A DNA stretch of 64,000 nucleotides from Buddleja alternifolia (taxonomy: Eukaryota > Streptophyta > Magnoliopsida > Lamiales > Scrophulariaceae), in assembly GCA_019426215.1 (NCBI GenBank), contig CM033399.1, positions 23,693,022 through 23,757,021 of the forward strand, read 5' to 3'. Positions 56,574 through 64,000 of the stretch are shown here, piece after piece. The stretch's first letter is position 1. The number at the start of each line of letters is the position of its first letter. The position numbers and the translations under genes were made by a program. The notes under the pieces were generated by a model. The model saw nothing but the letters and a program-made list of their open reading frames with translations, was not told where the DNA came from and searched no databases.

Positions 56574-59388
56574 CTAACCCTTCTTCCCCTTTTTCTTTTG
56601 GGCTTGCTCATGTTCTAACTTCTTTGATGATCTGATGATGTCGTCCTTGAGTGTATTCAGATCACAAGTAAGGATCTTTTCCAAATAAAGTCCCCTCAAT
56701 CTAGTGAGTTTTACAACTGGTGATTTTTGCATTACATAAATATTAAAGTTAGATTGGCAAGAAAATAAAGATTTCCAGAAACTTTTATTCATACAATAAA
56801 AAAGTGTAAATCATTACGTTTTCTGCACCCAATTCTGGATCCCAATTCTTTAATCCTCCACCGAAGTAAGTCTCCATGTGACGCATTACAAAAACACCAC
56901 AATCCGAGCTATTTCTGTGTGTACGCCATGGCATTGGAAGCCTTTCAATTTCTACCGTTGACAACGCTTGTCTAGTGGATGGTTCATATCATCCAGGAAC
57001 TTGATAAACATGTCTCTTTGTTTTGAAACAAACAAACTAAAAAATGTAAGGTACGGTGTATAAATATATTAATATACAGTATATTAATATATCATGATAC
57101 AATATATTCTTGTTTCAATATACAGTGTATAATTAATGATTATACAGTCCTCTATTATACCATTATACACTAGGCTAATATATCAATTAACAGTATATGA
57201 TCATATCATTATTCAGTGTTTTAGTATACAATTGTATGGTGCATTAGTGTATAATTTAAAGTAAATTGTGTGATAATGAAGATTTAACAATGATATATTG
57301 ACATCAAAAATAAATATTAGTGTTTAAAGGATCCTTACCAAAGTGAATGGCACATGTTGGTATTTGTTTTCGAACGACACATCCGTTGCGTTGTTGTCAA
57401 GGATCTCAATAGCTGGTTGCTTCAAATTAAAGCATATCACGTAGTAGTGTCCAGCGTGAAGAATAGGAAAGACGGCCTATATATCGATGGGATGAAAGTG
57501 ATGTTACTAAATTTACATAAAATACGATAATTATAACAAACTAACGGTGTTAGCTTACCAATGTAACATCGGTTATGTTCACTCTTGGAAACACGTTCAG
57601 ACGATTTTTGATATTTTCCACAAATCTTTGCTGCATCGCATCAGCATTTTTGGCTCCTTTGTTTGTCGTGAAGAAAACCTGTTATCAAATTTTTTAAAAA
57701 AATTAGTTAGCGAGCAGAACATTATATTGTATGTATTAACAAAAATTAAAGAAGTATATTTTACCGTGTCGGACATGTGGAAAAAAATCTTAGCGGTGAT
57801 GTTGGTGCACTTATTGACTTGCCATTGTTCAACAGGTATGACTAGACGTCAATAACTCCAGATAAAAGCTCATCCCGTTGAGACAATGTCTTTACATCCC
57901 AAATATAGCCCATTATATCACCACTTTGGAAAACAATAGTTCTGAAAAACCATTATACAAATGTAATAAGTTATTGTACAAAGGTTTATTGTTCATTATA
58001 CAGTATGTAAGGATGTAATATACAGTAATCAATATTCAGTTATTATACAGTATACATATAGAATTCACAGGAATATAAATAGAACAATTGTATTTTAGAA
58101 ATGACATGTACTCACATGTTGTCCTCGGTAACTTGATTCACCCAATCCCACAACCTTTTTTCATTTGTGCCCTGCTTTGAGCTTATCTGCACAACCCGTT
58201 GAACGTATGGAGAACACATGTCTGGAGCTGGTTTTAACTGTCTCCTTGTTTCTCCAATGAACTCTACAACAGCCGGTTTAATGGTAACATCTGAAGACGG
58301 CTGAGGCAATTGTTCTGTGACAATGGAGTCATCATCAGCGTATTGTTTAGCGATTAAAACCACCTTAGACATTACATTATCATCTTATTCAGTACGTTGC
58401 GTTTTACCCGGCGGTGTTTGCTGTGTCAACAATTCAAAACTTGGCATTGAGAGTATCACTGGTTCACGTGTTGCATCCTCTTTTGAGTATTGTACTTTCG
58501 GCAGCGTTTGCTGTGGCAGTAAGTCGGAAGTTGGCCGTGTCTGTATTGGAGTACTCATCGTTGTATCGGGTGCGGGTTCATCATGTTGGATAGGCTGTTC
58601 AGTATTGGATGCACCTTTTTAGGGGGACGAAGGTTTTTCTTGTTTCTCGGTAGGATCGGCGGTGTCAGGTTCAACAAGTGTTTCGTCTTCCCCCCTCGTT
58701 GTCCTCGATACAGTCCTCTAACAGTACTCAACACCATTTGTACAATTTCTTTCAATTTTGGATTTGATGGGAGTATGGAAACACATGACTGCATATATGC
58801 ATTGTACTTGACAAGATTGTCGATGAGGTCAAATGCAGCCGGTTCCAAATTTTGCAGCAACCCCTGCATGAATTTTAAAAATAATTAATGTTCAACATTA
58901 TTGATTATTGTATGGGTTATTTTATAGTCAATGTATAACATTTTTTAGTAGTTAATGTATGGTATTTATCATGACTGTATTATCAATTATTAGATACTGT
59001 ATATTGTTAGTGTAAGTTACTGTATAATGGCTAGTTAATGTAAAGCTCACAAATGTGATATATTGGTTAATGTATAATTATTAAGTACATATTGTATAAT
59101 ACAATATTAGTGAATGTACACTATTTTTCAAGTGTAAATGTATGCTAATGATTTTCAAAACATTAAACAATGAATTACAAAAAATTATACAGTGGATAAT
59201 AAACAAATATACGATACATAAAATTCAAGTATACAGCATGTTAATATATAACATATATTTAAAAGTAAGCAATTAATGAAACAATATACAGTATGTCTTT
59301 TACAGAGATATGCATACCTCTTCAACCGTATTCCATTCTTTGATTGACTCCGCTTGTTGGGACGGAGTTTCTAGCGAGGCAGGGGGTT
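56574..59388 (-). pseudogene. ULP1-type SUMO-protease-like gene of MULE2, broken
   Basis: Minus-strand exons separated by motif-rich introns. The first visible exon (59388 to about 59328, ESIKEWNTVEE) is cut by Copia C. The next, about 58869-58112, has an NLEPAAFDLIDNL helix and a Pro/Thr/Glu-rich linker with frameshifts. The catalytic region follows. About 57943-57780 reads TIVFQSGDIMGYIWD and SYLLNNGKSISAPTSP, with a TAG replacing Trp. Then FVENIKNRLNVFP at about 57680-57560. The His motif is AGHYYVICF (His codon 57447-57449) with LDNN after it. The Cys motif NSSDCGVFVMRH lies at about 56880-56915. The last exon ends QKKKGKKG at 56574. The His, Asn/Asp and Cys order is that of C48 peptidases. 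Such transposon ULP genes are known; their substrates are unclear. Confidence 0.85.
58900..59310. repeat. ULP gene first intron with ACTGTATAATG repeats
   Basis: Holds TACTGTATATTG, TACTGTATAATGG, TAATGTATAATT and others on the plus strand and ATATACAGTATG near 59284. The motif occurs in both orientations in this one intron. Confidence 0.8.
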
Positions 59389-60924
59389 TGTTAGGAATTT
59401 CATGTTAGATGTTTTGATGATGACAATTAGGACTTTATGTTAGACCCCAAAATATGTAAGTTTGATTTCAGTAGAAAATTTGTATAAGCTTTGAAGCATT
59501 AGTTTTTGTAATAAGCTTATTAGGTTTTGTTTTATTTTACTTTAGATTGTTAGGCTAAGTAGTCTTAGGCTGAGCGTCTGATAATTTTTGAGTGAGTTTA
59601 TTAGTGGTAAAGTTCGAAGACTCAAGCGCCTGATTTCTGAAAGAAGATAAAAGTCTCCAAGCGTCCAAATGACCAGCTACATCAAGCGTTTCCTTATGGG
59701 ACAGAAGTAATTTCACTTGAATTTATTTCTAAGTCCAGAAGGAGTTTAATGCAAATATTCTCAACGCATTAAGTACCAACGGATATTTAATTCAAATGCA
59801 TTAAATGCTGATAAGAGCATTAAATGTGATAAGCACTTTCAGACGTACGGAGAAGCCATCCTATTGGACTGTCAATTATCTCAGACTGCAGCACCAACTT
59901 TTGTGCAGCAGATTTTCAGGAAAAAGGACAAAAGTTGTTCACTCGCGGAAGTGAGAGACACGCGTCTGTGCATGTGTCAAACGGACACTTTCTCCAAGAA
60001 TGCCTATAAATAGGACTTCAACAACGAGCCAAATAACATAAGTAATCTTCAAGTCGAATTGCTGTTGCATTGAAGTCTCATTCCTTAAACTCTCAGAAAA
60101 GCCAGAATATTCAAGAAAACATTCCCTCTGCTTTTCCTCAATCCTGAGACAGTCAACAAATATCTCAGACATTCTTTTCGAAGAAACCACTTTCCTACTG
60201 AGATATTTCCAAGTTGTTTGAACTTCATCAAAATCAAACAAACCATTTTAAAAAAACCCATCCATGCCTTGCGATCTGTATGAAGTCGAAGTTGGATACT
60301 TGCATCATTTCTGGGTGAAAGAAGCAAGGAGATTGAAGTGATTTGGAGCAGAAATCTGTGTGATCAAGGAGCTCAAGTCATCGACATCTATCTCTCCCTA
60401 TTGTGTAGAAGATTCTGTGTGATTCTTTAAGAATCACTTTAGTGGACTGCCTCCAAGTGTTCAAGGAGAAGAAGGACGTAGTTGGGATTACATCACCCAA
60501 CGAACCTTACAAATATTGTGTTATTTACTTTTCAGTCAATCCTTTCATATCATATCATTGCATAAATTGATTAAGTAAAATACAATCAAACGCTAAGCAA
60601 CTAAGAAACTTCTGGTGACGCTAAAGCTTTCAAAAGAAGACTAGAAAAATCATTCCGTTGTGCTAACACTGATTAAAGAACTAAACGCTGAAACCCACTC
60701 GGTTAAAGTATTCAAATCTTGAAATCTAAGTTAACTCTCTAAAAACAGTCTTCATCAGACGCTTATACTAAGCGTTTATATTTCTAAGTAAACGCGCAGT
60801 CAAGCGTTCACATTTCAAGCATCCAAAACCATTTTAATACGAAATCTTTTTGAAGTCAAAAACGACTTCAGGGTCTATTCACCCCCCCCCTCTAGACCCT
60901 TTCGTATGCCACTTGGGACCAACA
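59389..60924 (+). repeat. Copia C 5' LTR
   Basis: TGTTAGGAATTTCATG at the start and GGGACCAACA at the end, as in Copia D. TATAAATA at about 60005 may be the TATA box. The poly-C tract at about 60881-60889 is shared with D. Confidence 0.88.
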
Positions 60925-60926
60925 AG

Positions 60927-60938
60927 TGGTATCAGAGC
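60927..60938 (+). other. Copia C primer-binding site (initiator tRNA-Met)
   Basis: TGGTATCAGAGC two bases after the LTR end, same spacing as in Copia D. Confidence 0.92.
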
Positions 60939-61027
60939 GGTTAAAATTGAAATTTCAAAATTTCCGAGCATAACTGCTTGTTTACATCCTTTCTTTAAAA
61001 AATCTAGTTGCCTTTTAAAATTCAGAT

Positions 61028-63241
61028 ATGGCATTTGCTAAAGTTCCCAAGCTGACTGAATCAAATTTTGACACATGGAAAGTCAAAGCATTTACGTATC
61101 TCTGTTCATGTGATGATGACATGTGTGATATTATTTCAGATGGACCAATAAAAATATATAAAGTTATCACAATAGCGCCTGGAGCCACAGAAGAAAGTCC
61201 CGATGGTTACGTTGAAAAACCAAAACAAGAATAGACTCTAGATGAGCGTCGAAGAGCTAACTTGGACAATGTTAGACGAAATGGTCTATATACGGCTATT
61301 GGTGATAATGACAACTTATTTAACAAAATCAAATCTTGCAAAACTACTAAAGAAATATGGGATAAGTTGGCTACGATTTGTGGTGGCTCAGCCCAAATCA
61401 AAGAAAACAAACTTTCCATTGCCAAGGAAAAGTTTAATGGATTTAAGATGCTACCCAATGAAACGTTAGAGCAATTGGATATAAGATTTACAGCTCTAGT
61501 TACAGAACTTACATCGTTGGGAATGGATTTACAGAACCGAGAAATGGTGGTCAAAATCTTTAGAAGCTTACCAAGTAAATTCTTGATGAAGACAACCGCT
61601 ATGAGAGAATCAAATATGCTGGATCTTCTAACTCCAGAAGACGCCTTTTCAGAACTAAAAGCATTTGAGTTCGAGTTGAATTCTGCCAGTGATATTGTGA
61701 GTAATCCAGTGATTGAATCTGGAGCGCTTATTGCATCAATCAAGGGAAAATCGGGTAATAAAGGAAAGAATTCAGATATCAATGAGGAAGAAGAGTTGGC
61801 TTTGCTGAATAGATTCAGGAAGTTCTTGAGATATGAAAAGAAAGGAAAAGGTTTCAATAATCAAGGACAAAGTTCATATCAAGCGCCCACTCCAGTACAA
61901 CAACAGTACCAAGCACCTCAGTATTCTGCTCCGTCACCCCAAGCGCCTGTTCAATATCAAGCGTCTACTCAAAATCTCTCAGCATCCATGCTCTCAAAGC
62001 CACACACTGCAAGGTTATCAAATGAACAAAAGATGAAAACTAATCTTTGTTATAATTGCAGGAAACCGGGGCACTACCAGGTAAATTGCCCTTATCCAAA
62101 CGTATCCAAGTCCTCAAGGTAGGATTACTTGGATAGAAACCAATTCAGGAGAAACCTTCGGCAACAAGGTTTGCTAGCGGAATCAGAACCAGCATTCGCA
62201 CCTGAAGATTTAGAATCATCAGACGAAAGTAGTGATGATGATGAGCCATTAGATGACTCAGCGCTCATATGTCTCATGGCCAGAGATGATGAAGCATCTC
62301 CTGAGGTAATCAATGAATTATCAATTCCTCTTTTTCTTATGATGAATTACTTGACAAAGTCAGAGAATACTACAATAAATGTCAAGAAGCTGCTAAAATA
62401 TATCAAAATGATCTCGTAATTATTTCATCACTCACTAAAGATAAAGTAACGCTCAGAGCAGAGTTGCGAATTCAGCAACAGTGCATTGAGAAAAACCAAT
62501 CGCTTGAGAGTGAAGTTATTCAATTAAAAGGTGATCTTGATATAATAGTCAAGAGAGAAGCTGATCTGATGGCTAGACTTGCCAAGTCAGAACAGCTCGT
62601 CTCATCGTTGTCCAAAGCATCCAGAAAGCTCGACAATGTGACTGAAGTAACAAGGTTATTTGGAGAAAAGACCGGTTTAGGATGCAATAAATTCGGTAAA
62701 CAACCAAACAAACCTAATGTTACGGCAAACAACAAAGGAAAGGGTGTTTTCTTTGTTGAGAAAGGTTCAGAAGGTCAAAATCAAAATGAACCAAGTGACA
62801 ATGGTAAGAGGCCAAATGAGAAAGTCAAAACTAACTCAGACAAGGGTATAACTAAGGCAAATGATTCACAAAGACGGGTTTATCCAAACGCTCAAAAAGC
62901 TAAAGATAAGACTGACAACTGTGAATCAAGCGCTAAGCGTCCAGCACCAAAAGTGCAACCCAAGCCAGTGCCAAGGAAATACCAGCGTCAATATCCAAGA
63001 CAGTCAAGATTATATTATCGATACTATGATAATTATGATTATGACTATGATTATGATTGTTATTATAATCAAGGATATTATTATACACCCAAAAAGCACA
63101 CACAACACAATATGAAACCCAAAAAGGCCAATATTCCTACAATGAAGACTAGGCAAATATGTGTTCCTAAAGTTCTAATTCAATCTGACAATGTTACTAA
63201 TGTTAAAGGACCCAAGCAACAATGGGTACCTAAACAGAAAT
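61028..63241 (+). pseudogene. Copia C gag
   Basis: The ATG at 61028 (MAFAKVPKLTESNFDTW) leads to a TAG at 61232-61234. The sequence continues in frame after it as LDERRRANLDN. 61262-62122 carries the capsid region (KEIWDKL, LPSKFLMKT), Gln/Pro/Tyr-rich repeats (YQAP) and the knuckle CYNCRKPGHYQVNC at about 62049-62090. A TAG at 62120 follows. 62129-62419 and, after a frameshift near 62330, 62464 onward give the coiled-coil-like part, the Lys-rich part and the Asp/Tyr tract. The gag reaches GPKQQWVPKQK just before the CACTA element. The 61232 stop matches the 30823 stop of Copia D. Confidence 0.88.
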
Positions 63242-63262
63242 CACTACTACAAAAATACACTG

Positions 63263-63485
63263 TTACAGCGCACCTATTACAGCGATTTTTAGAAAACCGC
63301 TGAACGGAGGGTTCTATTACAGCGGTTTTTTGGTGAACCGCTGTAATAGGTTGTAGGATGGGACCAATTACAGCGGTTTTCAAAGAAACCGCTGTAATTG
63401 ATATATTACGGCGGTTTTTCGGAAAACCGCCGTAACCGGTCCAAACGGATCAATTACAGCGGTTTTCCGAAAAACCGCCGTAATT
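63263..63485. repeat. CACTA subterminal hairpin repeats
   Basis: Four near-perfect palindromes of about 30 bp (63316-63347, 63366-63399, 63406-63435, 63452-63485) built from ATTACAGCGGTTTT and its inverse, AAACCGCTGTAAT or AAACCGCCGTAAT. A degraded fifth lies at 63275-63302. They are spaced 35-50 bp apart. Confidence 0.9.
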
Positions 63486-63531
63486 GGTCCCCCAAAAAAA
63501 ATAATAATAATTTCCCCCCAAATCCGATCCG

Positions 63532-63760
63532 CCTCTCTCTCTCTCTCTCTCTCTCACCGGCCACCCCCCACCGCTGCCACCACCACCACCACCACTTCTC
63601 CCCCACCACCATTATTCTCTCTCTCTACTACTCTATATCTCTAGCTATCTATAGAAATATATATACACACACACCACATATATCCCCACCACCACCACAC
63701 CCACCATATACCGCCACCACCACCACCGAATTCCGCCGCCGCCGCCGCCGCGCCGCTAGC
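63532..63760. repeat. CT, CAC and GCC microsatellite cluster
   Basis: (CT)n at about 63532-63555, several CCACCACC runs at 63575-63720, (GCC)n at about 63735-63752. Typical of a plant 5' leader captured or evolved inside a transposon. Confidence 0.7.
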
Positions 63761-63854
63761 TCGTCTCTCTCTCGACTCTCTCTCACCCTATAGGTATATA
63801 TATACTTATATATATATATATGTTTATATAAGTTGTGTATATTTTATAAATGTT

Positions 63855-64000
63855 ATGAAATTAGGGTTTTATATGTTAATATTTTGATTGTTGTTATATA
63901 TATGTGTTATGTTAATTGGGGTTTTGTGAATATATAATATGGGTTATAAGTTAATATCTTGATTGTTGTTATATATAAGTGTTATGTTAATTGGGTTTTG
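63855..64000. repeat. About 100-bp AT-rich tandem repeat
   Basis: AATATTTTGATTGTTGTTATATAT..GTGTTATGTTAATTGGGGTTTTG at 63879-63925 recurs at 63952-64000 with small changes. The array may continue beyond the window. Confidence 0.75.

Larger units (their letters stand above)
52024..59388. mobile_element. MULE2: Mutator-like element with transposase and ULP1-type protease
   Basis: The left end is at 52024 (AGGATATGGATCAAATACATCCC-like TIR, shared with 51890). It carries a FAR1-like transposase (plus, 53245-55993) and a convergent ULP1-type protease gene (minus, about 59388-56574). The right end is not seen because Copia C inserted at 59389. The pairing of MURA-like and ULP1-like genes is known from Kaonashi-type and related plant MULEs. 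All introns and spacers contain the ACTGTATAATG motif. Confidence 0.8.
59389..63241 (+). mobile_element. SIRE-like Copia retrotransposon C, 5' part
   Basis: 5' LTR, tRNA-Met PBS and gag of the same family as Copia D, inserted in the ULP gene. The gag end is interrupted by a CACTA element at 63242, so pol, if present, lies beyond the window. Gag and LTR are clearly homologous to D but diverged, with LTR 1536 bp versus 1511 bp. Confidence 0.9.
63242..64000 (+). mobile_element. CACTA element, left end (runs off window)
   Basis: Begins CACTACTACAAAAATA at 63242, after AAT (possible 3-bp duplication). Subterminal palindromes lie at 63263-63485. Then comes a C/T-rich leader (63530-63790) with CT, CAC and GCC runs, and an AT-rich stretch starting TATAGGTATATAT that may be an intron. 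The frame at 63398-63793 is low-complexity and not supported as a protein. The transposase, if any, lies to the right. Confidence 0.75.

Noticed and set aside
63398..63793. 131-codon Arg/His/Pro-rich protein at the window end
   Set aside because: It arises from palindromes and CT, CAC and GCC microsatellites of a CACTA leader.

Overview
This is a plant nuclear genome window, most likely from a eudicot. It is AT-rich and made almost entirely of nested transposable elements. The diagnostic families are plant ones: FAR1-type Mutator-like transposases, SIRE/Maximus-like Copia elements with an extra downstream ORF, an L1-type LINE with a plant RNase H tail, CACTA and hAT miniature elements, and non-autonomous LTR elements primed by tRNA-Asp. 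I see no intact single-copy host gene, no rRNA or tRNA gene and no CRISPR. The only host-derived coding sequence is a three-exon fragment of NSE4 (SMC5/6 complex) carried inside a Mutator-like element.

Layout. 1-6510: degraded minus-strand Ty3/gypsy relic (LTR, tRNA-Asp-like PBS, broken gag and retropepsin, no visible RT or integrase). 6511-8876: no gene. 8891-14665: complete but dead L1-type LINE with a 14-bp target duplication, itself hit by a tRNA-derived SINE at 9377-9550. 15520-15863: CACTA-type MITE. 16504-28759: Mutator-like element 1 (MULE1) with terminal inverted repeats of about 0.7 kb, a captured NSE4 fragment on the plus strand (interrupted by a hAT MITE), a broken FAR1-like transposase on the minus strand with a 162-bp exon/intron unit present three times, and a right TIR split by a 4.8-kb non-autonomous LTR element (A, 23464-28290). 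28978-43054: 14-kb SIRE-like Copia element D with LTRs, PBS, broken gag-pol, and a downstream env-like gene that appears to contain two spliceosomal introns. 43158-49728: non-autonomous LTR element B, with 1.94-kb LTRs and one intact 316-codon ORF related to that of element A. 49741-59388: a second MULE family. A deletion derivative (49741-51890) lies head-to-head with a larger copy (52024-59388) that carries a transposase gene and a convergent ULP1-type cysteine protease gene. All its non-coding parts are saturated with an ACTGTATAATG-like motif. 59389-63241: 5' part of a second SIRE-like Copia element (C) inserted in the ULP gene. 63242-64000: start of a CACTA element inserted in Copia C and running off the window.

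Order of events read from the nesting: MULE2 came first, then Copia C, then the CACTA on the right; MULE1 came first, then LTR element A and the hAT MITE on the left. Boundaries were read by eye from matching repeats and target duplications. Family names rest on motif recognition, not on a database search.
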